From: Pedobacter rhizosphaerae
Lineage (GTDB): Bacteria; Bacteroidota; Bacteroidia; Sphingobacteriales; Sphingobacteriaceae
DNA length: 64,000 bases
Direction of reading: 5' to 3'
Assembly: GCF_900111155.1 (NCBI RefSeq)
Contig: NZ_FOGG01000010.1
Location: forward strand, 110,821-174,820
The position numbers and the translations under genes were made by a program. The first letter of the stretch is position 1. Each line of letters starts with the position of its first letter. The notes beneath the pieces were generated by a model that did not search any database, was not told where the DNA came from, and saw nothing but the letters and a program-made list of their open reading frames with translations. Of this stretch, positions 14,949 through 25,900 are shown piece by piece.

Positions 14949-16814
14949 ATGACTATCAAATATCAAAATATAATCAAAAAAGCAATATTGCTTTTAAGCG
15001 TAGCCAGCTTGAGTATAGCCTGCGTAAATAAAAATGAATTTTTCGAACTTAAAGACAGGGCTGGTATTGATGCCGCCATCTGGAGTACAGAGGGTGCGGT
15101 AGAAATGCACTTGCGAGAGTCATATGATATGAGTATCCCCCGCTTTCCTCATCAGGATACTTATGACCGGTACCCAATTCACCTGGCTAGTGACGAGAAT
15201 TTTTTCTCAGGAAACGATCAATGGGCTAAAGCAGCTCTGGGTGTACAAGGAACATTAGCTAATAATGATGTGCGCTTTGTAGGCAACAAATACCAGGGAA
15301 ATAATTTTGGCGACAACCGGTATTTCGACATAGCCCGTCTGAATAATGCTATTGCATTTATCCCCACAGGAACTATGCCCGATATTTTGAAAAAAAGATT
15401 TTTGGGCCAATATTATGCTTTAAGGGCTATAAATTACTTCGAACTGGTAAAAGTATATGGAGGAGTTCCATTGGTTTTAACACCACAAACACCCAGTGAT
15501 TTGAATGTAGGTGGCCGGGCTAGTGCAAAAAAATGTTTTGATCAGATCATTAGCGACCTGGATTTAGCGATGGAGAATCTTACCGGAACAACATGGGATG
15601 ATGGTACTGGAAGAGGAAGAATCTCCCGTGAAATTGCAGCATGCTTAAAAGCCAGGGTATTGTTATATTGGGCAAGTCCACAGTTTAACCCTCAAAATGA
15701 AGCTGCCAGATGGCAGACTGCTCTCCAAGCAAACAAAGCTGCATATGATTTGTGTGTGGCAGCCGGAAAAAAATTATTACCAAACTATTCAGACATCTTC
15801 TTATTTGAAGGAACAGCGAATACAGAAGCCATATTGGTAAGAACGTATTCGGCAACCCTTGAAAGAAGAGGACATAATACCGAAAATAGAGTTAGGCCAA
15901 CATCTGAAGGTGGCTCAGCCAATAGTGCATTTATCCCAACCACTATTTTACTAAATGCCTATCCAATGAAAGATGGCAATCCTATAAGTACAGTTGGTGG
16001 AACAGCAAAATATTTCTACGACCCTATTATGTTCTGGCAAAATAGAGATCCGCGTTTCACTGCTACTTTCGCTTACAATGGCAGCGTATGGCCATTGAGT
16101 GGCAAAGCAGGAAGAAAACAGTGGAATTATGCTAACGCAACGGGTGAAACAGGGGGATATGGAGTTTACTCTAAAAAGTTCGCTACTCCTAGCCTTGCAC
16201 AAGGATCTGTAGCATATTCAAGTAATTTAGGTGGCAGTGGCATGGATTGGATTGAGCTTCGTTTTGCAGAGGTAATGATGAACTATGCAGAATGCGCCAA
16301 TGAAACCGGAGACATGACCCTGGCTAAAAACCTACTTAGAGAAATTAGAAAGAGAGCAGGTATTGAGGAAGGAAATGCAGGTAACGATTATGGATTAGGC
16401 GCTGCTACCAATGCCAGCTTAATGCGTGAGCTAATTACCAATGAGCGCTTTATTGAATTTTCTTTTGAAAACAAACGAAACGCTGATTTGAGAAGATTAA
16501 GGAAATGGCATTTGCTATCCGGAACGATACAAACCATAAGAATTGAGGTTCAAAAAACCGAATATATTAAAGAATTGGAATCTCTAATACCTAATACAAC
16601 TACCCTGAAGAGAGATACAGTAGATATTAACAAAAAAAGTACCTATAATTATTTCTTTAAAACTGGAATAGTTACCCCTTCAGGAATAGGTTCATTTAGT
16701 ATTCCAGAATATCATTACTTCTATACTTTCCATAACGATTTTATGTACTCTAGCCCATTGTTACTTCCAACCATTGGCTGGGCTGGCGGATCCTTTGATC
16801 CTTTAGCAAATTAA
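14949..16814 (+). CDS. SusD/RagB-family surface lipoprotein (pair 1)
   Basis: A 621-residue lipoprotein with a lipobox SIAC near residue 25. The helical TPR-rich N-terminal SusD domain includes YALRAINYFELVKVYGGVPL near residue 157, and the conserved C-terminal RFIEFSFENKRNADLRR segment lies near 505. It forms the lid of the SusC transporter and binds the substrate at the cell surface. It is 11 nt downstream of susC and 22 nt upstream of the third operon gene. Confidence 0.92.
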   Translation: MTIKYQNIIKKAILLLSVASLSIACVNKNEFFELKDRAGIDAAIWSTEGAVEMHLRESYDMSIPRFPHQDTYDRYPIHLASDENFFSGNDQWAKAALGVQGTLANNDVRFVGNKYQGNNFGDNRYFDIARLNNAIAFIPTGTMPDILKKRFLGQYYALRAINYFELVKVYGGVPLVLTPQTPSDLNVGGRASAKKCFDQIISDLDLAMENLTGTTWDDGTGRGRISREIAACLKARVLLYWASPQFNPQNEAARWQTALQANKAAYDLCVAAGKKLLPNYSDIFLFEGTANTEAILVRTYSATLERRGHNTENRVRPTSEGGSANSAFIPTTILLNAYPMKDGNPISTVGGTAKYFYDPIMFWQNRDPRFTATFAYNGSVWPLSGKAGRKQWNYANATGETGGYGVYSKKFATPSLAQGSVAYSSNLGGSGMDWIELRFAEVMMNYAECANETGDMTLAKNLLREIRKRAGIEEGNAGNDYGLGAATNASLMRELITNERFIEFSFENKRNADLRRLRKWHLLSGTIQTIRIEVQKTEYIKELESLIPNTTTLKRDTVDINKKSTYNYFFKTGIVTPSGIGSFSIPEYHYFYTFHNDFMYSSPLLLPTIGWAGGSFDPLAN

Positions 16815-16836
16815 TTTATCAAATAAGACAAGAGAA

Positions 16837-17796
16837 ATGAAAAGTAGAAAACTTACCATATTGACCGCAATTATAGGATTCGCACTTTCACTAGCAGCCT
16901 GTAAAAAAACTGCACCAAATATTTATAATATGTTTGATGATGTAGCTGTAACTTTTAAGTCAGATTATCCCTTTAGTATTGTAGATTACAAGGATATAAA
17001 CGATGGTGACAGTGTTTACCTCAGTTTCACCATTACCTCAGCCAAAGAAGATATGGCTGCTGTTTGCGTGAGAAGGGAAGGTGTTGAAACGCCTGTTTTA
17101 CAAATTAATTTACCAGATAATGTGGATAAGCGATCCTATACGGGTGTTTATAAATTCAAAGTAAACCGTGTGGGAGAAAGCAAGTATCGTGTGTATGCAT
17201 TAAACAAACAGGCCACCTACATCGGAGATGGCTACAAGTCGGTCTCATTCAACGTAAGATCAAACTTTACTTTGGTAAATGAAAGGAAACTTTATCTCCC
17301 GGACAGTGTGTCTCAGGATCTTCCAAGCTATTATTCCATTAAGCGGGGGGAGAGCTTTAGTTATGCACAGGGAAAAGATGTATCTGCAGATCTTGATTTT
17401 GGAATTTATAGAACTCCAGCTCCTCAGGGAGATGCTAATGCAATTGTAGGGTATTGGTATCACATCTATTCACTTAGTGCAAGTCCACTGTTCTTTAACA
17501 AATTTGACATCAGCAGCTGGACAAAAAGGGCAACTTTATTTAGTGCGCAGGCAGCAAGTGATGCTAATTCCTTTACTAACAACCTGGTCTCGGGATCTAC
17601 AATTCAGACTATTGTAGGTGCCAAAACTATCAATTTGAAAGAAACACCAAGAACCTCAGCAGGTTCAATTAAAGTAGGTTCTGTAGTTTACTTCAAAACA
17701 CCTGAAGGAAAACTCGGAGCAATCCACTTCAAAAGCATTAGCGCTGATTACAACGGAAAGGTTTACTTCGCCATCAACGTTAAAGTACAAGATTAA
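16837..17796 (+). CDS. Surface lipoprotein of the SusCD operon (SusE/F position)
   Basis: This 319-residue protein has a lipoprotein signal ending SLAAC followed by KKTAPN. The rest is beta-rich: an N-terminal Ig-like part (about 35-140) and a C-terminal globular part. It occupies the place of SusE/SusF-type glycan-binding proteins, directly after susD and before the operon terminator. No specific Pfam domain is assigned with confidence. Binding of the same substrate as the SusCD pair is inferred from position alone. Confidence 0.7.
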   Translation: MKSRKLTILTAIIGFALSLAACKKTAPNIYNMFDDVAVTFKSDYPFSIVDYKDINDGDSVYLSFTITSAKEDMAAVCVRREGVETPVLQINLPDNVDKRSYTGVYKFKVNRVGESKYRVYALNKQATYIGDGYKSVSFNVRSNFTLVNERKLYLPDSVSQDLPSYYSIKRGESFSYAQGKDVSADLDFGIYRTPAPQGDANAIVGYWYHIYSLSASPLFFNKFDISSWTKRATLFSAQAASDANSFTNNLVSGSTIQTIVGAKTINLKETPRTSAGSIKVGSVVYFKTPEGKLGAIHFKSISADYNGKVYFAINVKVQD

Positions 17797-17809
17797 ATCA
17801 GTTCTTAAT

Positions 17810-17841
17810 ATGGCGGCTCCTCATCAGGGCCGCCATTTTTA
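17810..17841 (+). terminator. Strong rho-independent terminator inside the gene cluster
   Basis: ATGGCGGC and GCCGCCAT form an 8-bp GC-rich stem around an 11-nt loop, followed by TTTTTATT. It separates the SusCD operon from the DUF3826 gene by 26 nt. Confidence 0.9.
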
Positions 17842-17867
17842 TTCAATCACCTGAAAAACTTCAAAAA

Positions 17868-19046
17868 ATGAAAAGACAGTTTACATGGCTTGTTGCCCTA
17901 TCGTTAAGCATAGGGACAAGTATTTCTGCTCAAGAATCAAAACCCTATGCAGAAGTAGCTGCTGAAAGAGCAGCCAAGATATCTGCTGCGCTGAACTTAA
18001 GCGACACCAAAAAACTGGCTAAAATAAAGGCCGTTATTGCACAGCAATATATTGCTCTTGATAAAATACAAACCCGAACTGAGCAGCAGCTTAAAGGAAA
18101 TAAGGAAAGTAGAGAAACCATTAATCAGAATGCCGACAAAGAGATTGCACAGCTTCATAAGACCTATCTGGATGCCTTAACCAAGGACCTCAGTTTATCT
18201 CAGATTGAAGAGGTGAAAAATGGCATGACCTACCATACCGTTCCCCTCACCTATACCAATTACCTGCTCATGCTCCCCTACCTGAGCGAAGAAGACAAAA
18301 CCCAAATATTACAGTACTTAACAGAAGCCAGGGAAAAAGCCATGGATGCGGGGTCTTCCAAAGCTAAACATGCCTGGTTTAACAATTATAAAGGTAAAAT
18401 TGCCAACTACCTCTCAGCAAAAGGGTATCAACTGAAAACAGAGGGAGAAGAATGGGCGAAACGAAGAGATACCAGTTCAACAGCCATAGAGATCAGTTCG
18501 GCAAAAAAAGTGATGACAGCCCTGGCTTTGAAGGATAAAAAAGCAGCTGAACAAATTCGGAACCTGGTAGCCTACCAGTACCAGCAAATCACCAAAATAC
18601 AAGCTGCAAAGCAAGCACGTATTGATGAGGCAAAACGGCTTCAAAAAAATGACGCAGAGATAGAAAGTGAAAGCCAGGCCGCCTGGGAAGAAAGTAAGGC
18701 CAAACTGGATAAGCAGCGCGATATTTTTATTGCCGAGCTTACCAAAAGGTTAGACCATGACCAGATAGAAACCGTAAAAAATGAAATGACTGGACAAGGC
18801 CTTGATAAGGAACTTGCCCGGTTTGTAGAACTCCTGCCTAATTTGACCGATGAGCATAAAGTTAAAGTACGGGAGTACCTGGTAGAAGCACGAGAAAATG
18901 CGCTGAATGTTTTAACCAGCAGAGAACGCAACCAGTGGTTTGCCAAATACAGAGGACGGGCCAATAATTACCTCTCTAAACAAGGTTACGACCTTAGAAA
19001 GGCGACAGAGATACTGGAGCAGAAAAAACTATCGAATAGCAACTGA
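17868..19046 (+). CDS. Secreted protein with two tandem DUF3826 domains
   Basis: A signal peptide ending SISAQ is followed by two homologous halves, about 33-196 and 211-384. Matching pieces are QIEEVKNGMT (112) and QIETVKNEMT (299), YLTEAREKAMD (150) and YLVEARENALN (337), and WFNNYKGKIANYLSAKGY (170) and WFAKYRGRANNYLSKQGY (357). The family usually has one copy of about 200 residues, so this is an internal duplication. DUF3826 proteins occur in polysaccharide-use loci, often pectin-related, with no known activity. A strong terminator sits between this gene and the SusCD operon, so it depends on read-through or a hidden promoter. Confidence 0.82.
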   Translation: MKRQFTWLVALSLSIGTSISAQESKPYAEVAAERAAKISAALNLSDTKKLAKIKAVIAQQYIALDKIQTRTEQQLKGNKESRETINQNADKEIAQLHKTYLDALTKDLSLSQIEEVKNGMTYHTVPLTYTNYLLMLPYLSEEDKTQILQYLTEAREKAMDAGSSKAKHAWFNNYKGKIANYLSAKGYQLKTEGEEWAKRRDTSSTAIEISSAKKVMTALALKDKKAAEQIRNLVAYQYQQITKIQAAKQARIDEAKRLQKNDAEIESESQAAWEESKAKLDKQRDIFIAELTKRLDHDQIETVKNEMTGQGLDKELARFVELLPNLTDEHKVKVREYLVEARENALNVLTSRERNQWFAKYRGRANNYLSKQGYDLRKATEILEQKKLSNSN

Positions 19047-19147
19047 GGAGAACTGACAATACGGCCATCTTTCATTGGCTTAACAGTAAAAATACCCACT
19101 CAAAAATGGAACAACTTTAACAGGATAAAATACAATAATCCCGAATA

Positions 19148-19190
19148 AACATAATATTACCGGATTCAAATCCTGTAATATTATGTTTTT
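19148..19190 (+). terminator. Terminator after the DUF3826 gene
   Basis: AACATAATATTACCGGA and TCCTGTAATATTATGTT make a 17-bp stem with one mismatch around a 6-nt loop, followed by TTT. Confidence 0.75.
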
Positions 19191-19287
19191 AAAGGATTAC
19201 CATCTAGAATCATTATTATGTTCTCGAATCGTCGAACAATCTAAAAGGAAACTATATAGGAGGCCGGCACTTCCTAACTTATAACTT

Positions 19288-21366
19288 CTATTTGCGATCA
19301 ATCAACTTCCTCTTCAAGAAATCTGCAGTTACCTCGCTAACCTTAAGCCCATTAGAAAACTTCATCCAATGGTGGGTATCATCGGGAATGGCCAAAAATT
19401 CAAAATCAAACTTTTTATCCTCGAAACGTTTAGCTAAATCAACACTTTGGCTAAACGCTACATTGCGGTCATCATCTGCATGAATAATCAGTACGGGTGA
19501 TGTCCAGGTAGATATATAGGTTACAGGAGAGGAAATCCTTGCCCGTTCTGCCGCCAAAGTAGCGTCTGGTGCCTGCGCATTATTTTCAGTATTTGCAGCG
19601 CTAAATCTGTTGTTAACCCCGTGAATATCAACTCCGGCAGCAAACAGCTTAGAATCTTTGCCTAATGCCAAAGCAGTTAGATAGCCTCCATATGAACCGC
19701 CGTATATACCTATTCTCTTCCCATCAATATTAGGCTGGGTAGCCAACCACTCTCCGGCAGCCTTAACATCCTGATATTCGGAAGCACCCTGAGCCCCGGC
19801 ATTTATCGGCTTGTGAAAATCAAAACCATATCCTAAACCCAATCGGTAATTAACAGAAAGCACAGTAAAGCCCAAACTGACCAGATATTGGTTCAAGGCA
19901 TAATCAATAGAATAATAATCCATCGGGTTCCATCCCAGCATCATTTGGCGTTGCGGCCCACCATGCACGTACACAATAGCAGGATGATTTTTTAGGGCTT
20001 TTAAAGGTGAAAATAATTGCCCATAAACGGTTTTTCCATCTGCGGCTTTGAAACTTACATGCTTGGGGGTAACCATATCTTTGATCGGAAAGTTAGCTGG
20101 AATAAGTTCTTCCCCGCGTAATTTAATTTCTTGTTTAGATAGAATAGCAGCAAGCAAGGGTCTTTGTGCAGTTGAACTCAAACAAGCCACTGTACCATCT
20201 CCGGTGATAACAGGATAGGATTCTATACCTTTTCCTGTACTTAGCGCTTTCATATCTGCCCGATCTACAGAAACCTGATAAACATGCCTGCGGTCCAAGT
20301 CAGCTGCATCTTTTCCTGTATTGGCACAAAAAACCAAATGCTTTCCATCGGCACTTAGCTTGATATTTTCTACAGCAAAATTGCCGGGTGTGAGCAGCAG
20401 CTCATTTTTCCCCTCCTCATCAATTGCATATAAATGTGGCCATCCATCATGGTAAGATGAAAATACAATCTTAGTGCTGGCCCAATTGAGATTCGCCCCA
20501 CCATCTATGGAAGGATAGGATCCGCTGATGGTTTCCTGGGCTTTCCAGATCTGTTTACCCTTTCCTGTACTCAGCTCTGCCGTCCAAATGGCCCAGGGTT
20601 GGTGTTTTCTGGCTAAGATAGAATCCGGCTCGCCGCCTGTTCCCGGCATACGAATAAAAGCCAACCGCTTACTATCCGGCGACCAAACAGGCGAATTATC
20701 CTTAGCCAGTCCGGGAGATATCCATTGTATGGGAGTAGCTTGATCGGTGTAAACACCAATAAAAGCATGATCTACTCTGTTGGAAACAAAAGCCAGTTTA
20801 TTTCCATCAGGGGACCATCTGCAAACTCCATTTGTTCCTTTGGCATAAAAAAGGCTTTGCGCGGGTGTAGCTCCATTTATTGGGCTAATCATTACCTGTC
20901 CCGCCCTCACAAATACAAGCTGATTACTATTTGGCGAAATAACCGGATGATCTCCCTCGCCAATTATATTTACCTTGCCACCATTAAAGGGAACAGTCAT
21001 CACCTGTATTTTGGGTGCAATTGGCAATGAGGCGGCATTTACCGGACCTCCATCGCGTCCTCCATGATCACCTCCACGAACAAAAACAACCCATTTTCCA
21101 TCATCTGATAGGCTTATACTAGTCAATTCCTGTCCGTCATCTTCCCCATAGTCGGTAATTTTTACCGCCTTGTAAGCAGGAGCTTCTGCCACATAAATAT
21201 TTCTTTTTCCTTGCTCATTTACGGCCCAAGCCAGTTTACCTTGTGTTTTGCTCGCCACCAATTGAGTGGGAAATGGATACGAGAGAGCCGATTTTAAGGT
21301 GTACGACTGGGCTGATAGCTGTATGGAGATAAAACATAAAGAGCAGATGAGGGCAAGTTTTTTCAT
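19288..21366 (-). CDS. S9-family serine peptidase (prolyl oligopeptidase/acyl-peptidase type)
   Basis: The ATG at 21366 gives a 692-residue secreted protein with a signal peptide ending QLSAQ. Upstream in-frame sequence to 21498 covers the terminator and is rejected. Residues about 25-430 are WD40-like propeller repeats (e.g. CRWSPDGNKLAFVSNR and PVWSPDSKRLAFIR). The last 240 residues are the alpha/beta-hydrolase domain with the nucleophile motif GGSYGG, Asp in IHADDDRN and His in DDTHHWM, so the triad is intact. It probably trims short peptides in the periplasm. It follows a SusC/SusD pair on the same strand, which suggests peptide import and processing, though a terminator lies between. Confidence 0.92.
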   Translation of the reverse strand: MKKLALICSLCFISIQLSAQSYTLKSALSYPFPTQLVASKTQGKLAWAVNEQGKRNIYVAEAPAYKAVKITDYGEDDGQELTSISLSDDGKWVVFVRGGDHGGRDGGPVNAASLPIAPKIQVMTVPFNGGKVNIIGEGDHPVISPNSNQLVFVRAGQVMISPINGATPAQSLFYAKGTNGVCRWSPDGNKLAFVSNRVDHAFIGVYTDQATPIQWISPGLAKDNSPVWSPDSKRLAFIRMPGTGGEPDSILARKHQPWAIWTAELSTGKGKQIWKAQETISGSYPSIDGGANLNWASTKIVFSSYHDGWPHLYAIDEEGKNELLLTPGNFAVENIKLSADGKHLVFCANTGKDAADLDRRHVYQVSVDRADMKALSTGKGIESYPVITGDGTVACLSSTAQRPLLAAILSKQEIKLRGEELIPANFPIKDMVTPKHVSFKAADGKTVYGQLFSPLKALKNHPAIVYVHGGPQRQMMLGWNPMDYYSIDYALNQYLVSLGFTVLSVNYRLGLGYGFDFHKPINAGAQGASEYQDVKAAGEWLATQPNIDGKRIGIYGGSYGGYLTALALGKDSKLFAAGVDIHGVNNRFSAANTENNAQAPDATLAAERARISSPVTYISTWTSPVLIIHADDDRNVAFSQSVDLAKRFEDKKFDFEFLAIPDDTHHWMKFSNGLKVSEVTADFLKRKLIDRK

Positions 21367-21391
21367 TGCAAAGATTTGAAGATAATTTATC

Positions 21392-21424
21392 AAAAAAAGC
21401 CCTAAGCAATTAAGATTAGGGCTT
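21392..21424 (-). terminator. Terminator after susD (pair 2)
   Basis: On the minus strand AAGCCCTAA and TTAGGGCTT form a 9-bp perfect stem followed by a T-run. It separates susD from the S9 peptidase gene. Confidence 0.88.
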
Positions 21425-21448
21425 GAAAAAATCATTTTTATAAGATTG

Positions 21449-22897
21449 TTACTGATCCCACCATAGTTTGGTTGTTCTGGCAACATCAACAGGAACATTA
21501 TTTCCGTTTTTACTGCGTTCTCCTTGAGGATAGTCTAAACGGCGAATATAATCAGTTAAGACAGCATTGGTTGCCAATGTAAAGTCTTTGTACTTGTAAT
21601 CAAAGCGACGGGCATCATTCCAGGCTTCTGGATTTAGATAGGTTGCAATATACTTTTCCCTGAAGATTAAATCTTTTGTTAAGGCAGCAGCGCCAACAGC
21701 TACTCTTGAATCGGCCAGATAGGCTATGCGTTCCGGGTCGGTGGCAGGCACCTGAAGCTTGTCCATGTTCGCGTTTATACCGGCCAGGTAAGCTGCATAA
21801 GCCCTAGGTTTATCGGTTGTAAAGGCCGCTTCTGCTTCAATAAATTTTAATTCTGCATAAGTAACCAGATATACGGGTGCAGTATCATTTGTCCATGGAG
21901 AGTTTTGCGAAATATAGCATTCATCCTTGGTGGTATTGGCTCCCGGAAGCCTGTTACCCGCGCCATTAACCGTTCCGATATAAACATTGTTAATTGTCTT
22001 ATCTGTGATCTTAGCGATACGAGGATCAGATGGTGCAACATTCCCACCCTTTAGCTGGTCTATCAATTGCTCAGAAAGCCAGCCACCGAGTGATTGCTGA
22101 GAATTGGACAATGCAACTCCCGCCCATGGATTTCGCTCTCTGAACGTGGCCATACCTGCATCTTCCACATTGGAACTAAAAGCATTACTCAGAGCAGCGA
22201 GCACTGCAGTAGGATTGTAGGCGGCCGTTTTGCTAACCTTATTTAACAATCTTGCTTTCAAAGCGTAAGCAAATTTTATCCAGTATAAACGTTCATTGGC
22301 TACCACACCGGTAATTTTACCATAAATGAGGTCATTTGCGGCCTGTAGCTTCACTGCCGAATTCGTTTTACTCAGTTCAGCGATACCTTCATCTAATAAT
22401 GTCATTGCCGAATTATACACATCCTGCTGTTTATCATATTTAGGAAAAAGGTTATTGATATCGAAAGCCTGAGAAAAAGGTACATCACCCCATAAATCGT
22501 TAACTAAAGTAAGATTGTAGGCAATTAATACATCAGCCACGCCTTTGTATTCACTGGAATTTTGACTCACAGCCAATTTCTTTAACTCGTTGGCATCAGC
22601 CATGGCGAAATAAAGCTGATCCCAACTTCCAGAGAAGTCGATAGATTGATAGGTATCTCCCGCAGCACTTGCTGATGGGTTAGCTGTGTATTGTACATAG
22701 GGTGCAACAATACTGCCCACATTATAGCTGTTAATTCCCGATTTAAAGGTCACATCGGCCAATAATCCTGGAAGTGTTGGAACAGCTACCTGATTGGGGT
22801 TATTGGTGAGCTTATCAAAGTAGCTGTCCTTACAGCCTTGCAATGCCACAGTGGCCATCAGGGCTGAGAATAAGGTATATTTTATGATTTTTTGCAT
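21449..22897 (-). CDS. SusD-like surface lipoprotein (pair 2)
   Basis: This 482-residue protein has a lipobox ALQGC at about residues 18-22 and the start CKDSYFDKLTNNPNQ typical of the SusD-like_2 group, which is shorter than classical SusD. An inner NDLWGDVPFSQAF motif lies near residue 138, and the C-terminus ends RTTKLWWDQ. SusD-like_2 members are often paired with transporters for peptides or other non-starch ligands. It lies 11 nt downstream of susC on the same strand. The S9 peptidase downstream makes a peptide ligand plausible but unproven. Confidence 0.9.
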   Translation of the reverse strand: MQKIIKYTLFSALMATVALQGCKDSYFDKLTNNPNQVAVPTLPGLLADVTFKSGINSYNVGSIVAPYVQYTANPSASAAGDTYQSIDFSGSWDQLYFAMADANELKKLAVSQNSSEYKGVADVLIAYNLTLVNDLWGDVPFSQAFDINNLFPKYDKQQDVYNSAMTLLDEGIAELSKTNSAVKLQAANDLIYGKITGVVANERLYWIKFAYALKARLLNKVSKTAAYNPTAVLAALSNAFSSNVEDAGMATFRERNPWAGVALSNSQQSLGGWLSEQLIDQLKGGNVAPSDPRIAKITDKTINNVYIGTVNGAGNRLPGANTTKDECYISQNSPWTNDTAPVYLVTYAELKFIEAEAAFTTDKPRAYAAYLAGINANMDKLQVPATDPERIAYLADSRVAVGAAALTKDLIFREKYIATYLNPEAWNDARRFDYKYKDFTLATNAVLTDYIRRLDYPQGERSKNGNNVPVDVARTTKLWWDQ

Positions 22898-22908
22898 GAT
22901 CGTTCTAA

Positions 22909-25900
22909 TTAAAATCCAACATTAAGCGTAAACATAATGGTTCGGGCAGATGGATAGGTAAAACCTGCAGAGCCATCATTGTTACTTCCCGAATCGTAAG
23001 AACTCGATTCAGGATCTACACCATAGTATTTTGTCCACAACCACAAGTTATTTCCGGTAACCGATAATGAAGCATTTCTGATTGCTTTTGCAGGCAACCA
23101 TTTTTGTGGTAGGTTGTACGATAAGCTAGCTGAGCGTAAACGTACCCATGAAGCATCGGTAACAAAAGGTTCAGAAACATTTCGGTAGTAAATTCTGTAA
23201 TAACCTTCACCATAATCCACGCCATCAGGGGCTATACGTTGCCCCATCCATACTTGTTTTGTATTAGGGGTACCATTGGCTAAGAAACCTTCAAAGGTTC
23301 TAAACGTACGTCTATCTGCTGTATAATCAGGTAATCCGAATGCGGAGTAGAAATCTTCCAGCCAGTTATATTTCTCAAAACCTAAGCGGGCATCAAAAAG
23401 CACGTTTAAACTAAAGTTCTTATAGTTAAAAGTATTGCCCATTCCCAATATGTAATCTGGTTGAGAATTACCCAAAAGCTTTTGCTTTCCTCCAGAAATT
23501 GTTGGGAAACCATTGGCTCCAATCAATAGCGGAAGGTTTTTATCTAGTACAATTGGATCCTCAGCCTGGCTACCATAATACCTATTGAAATAACTACCAT
23601 AAATGTTACCGTAAGCCTGTCCTTCAATGAGTTTCATGGTTACACCTGCATTTCCATACCCTCTTGCTGCGCCATAAACAATTTCGGTAATTCCTGCCGG
23701 CATTGAGAGCACCTTGTTGCGGTTGGCAGAGAAGTTCAGATTCACATCCCATCGGAAATCTTTACCTACGATTGGCTTTCCATTCAATACCAACTCTACC
23801 CCTCTGTTTCGTATGTCTCCGGCATTGATGAACTTGGTTGAATAGCCTACTGCAGAAGAAATCTGTGTTCTTACAATCTGATCTTTACTGAGTGAGTAAT
23901 AGTAGGTAAAGTCAAATCCCAAGCGGTTTTTAAGAAAAGACATTTCCAAACCTGCCTCATAGGTATTGGTAAACTCCGGACGAAGACCAGGATTTCCCAG
24001 GATAGAGCCTATGGTTAGTCCAGCGCTTCCCGGAGGCATAGCTGTGTTAGGTGTAAAACCAGTAAATGTGGCATACTCCGTTGCATCCTTTCCAATTCGG
24101 GCATAAGAAAGTCGCAATTTTGCCTGATTGATCGCGGTTGGAAGCTTAAAGTGATCTGAGAACACGTAACTTAAACTCGCCGATGGATAAAAGAAAGAAC
24201 GATTATCTTTAGAAAGAGTAGATGTGATATCGTTTCTTCCAGTCAAAGTTAGAAAAAGATAATTTTTATAATCGAAGGTAGCCTCTCCAAAATAACCTAC
24301 AAGGCGTTTTTCGCGGAGAGAATGACTAGGCGCTAATACCTTAGCATTGGCTAAATTGAAGTAATCGAACACTCCTAACTGGCTCCCCAAAACGCCTACA
24401 TCTTTTGTACGTTTATCATAAATCTCTTGTCCCAATCTTAATGTACCGGTAATATCGTTGGTTAATTTAGATGTTAGGGTGGCTACAAAAGTGCTGTTAA
24501 TGGTTCTGAACTTGCTGTTATATTCCCCATAAAAACCAAGTTCATTATCATACATGGCCTCATTGGTAAACATAGGTCCCCTTGCTGTACGAACCCTGTT
24601 ATCGTTGTAGGTATCAATACCAAGGCGATAAGAGAAGTTTAACCACTTAGCAGGCTCATAACTTAATGCTGCCCCTCCAATAAAACGATTCACATCGCCC
24701 TTGAACCTGTTATTTGCCGCTCCCCAAATTGGGTTATTGGTACCTATAAACTTTTGAGAGCCATCGGCATTCTGAAAGTCAGAAACATCATAACGTGGAG
24801 ACCAGTAGGCCAAACTCTCCCCAAATCTATCTGCACTGTAGATATATCCTCCAGAGTTGGTAAAGTTCATATTCACCGAAGCCTTAAATTTCGGACTAAT
24901 GATAAAATCTGTATTCAAACGACCAGAAAAATTCTTGTTGTCGGTGTAAGGCATCATCCCCTTTTGGTAAAGTTGCGATACCGAAGAGAAGAACTTAATG
25001 GCATCGCTTCCGCCTGTTACAGACACCGAATTCTTAATCTGTTGACCGGTACCAAATGCCTGATCATAATTATTGAAAAGCTGATCAGGATGTGTAGGAT
25101 CCAGTAATTTAGCTTCAGCGATAGTAGGTCCCCAGGCCGGGCCAATTCCACCCGGAGGATTGGTGTAAACGCCAAGTACACCTTGCGTATATTCGGTTTG
25201 AACATCTGGGCTAATCAATACCTGATCAAATCCATAGCTGCTGCTTAAGTTTACGCTAAACCCATTCTGCTTTCCCTTTTTGGTTGTAATAACCACAACG
25301 CCATTGGCACCTCTTAAACCATAAAGTGCGGTAGCCGCACCACCCTTCAAAATATTGATGCTCTCAATATCTTCCGGATTGATATCCGATGCCCTATTTG
25401 TTACCCCTCTCGATCCATAATCCGTTCCACCTGGATTTGCACCAGCTGTAGAGGTAGAGTTATCAATCTGGATACCATCAATCACATATAGTGGATCTCC
25501 TGATATTGTCGGGTCTATAGAGTTAACCCCCCTCACCCGAATACTCGCGCCTTGACCAGGACCACCGCCCGTGCTTGAAATGGTAGCTCCGGCTACTTTT
25601 CCCTGCAAGGCATTAACCAGGTTAGACTGATGGTTAAAGTTCAGGTCTTCAGATTTCACCGTCTGGGCTGCATAACCCAGCGATTTGGCTTGTCTGGTAA
25701 TACCCAATGCTGTAGAAACTGTTACTTCCTGCAGTTGTTGGGCATCGCCGATGAGTTTTGCATTGATAACCGTTTTACTACCAACAGGGATTTCCTGCGG
25801 CAGGTAACCGATTAAACTAATTACAAGGACCGCATTGGGCTGTGATACCTGTAAGCTAAAATTTCCATTTCCATCTGTAGAGGTTCCTGTAGAGGTCCCC

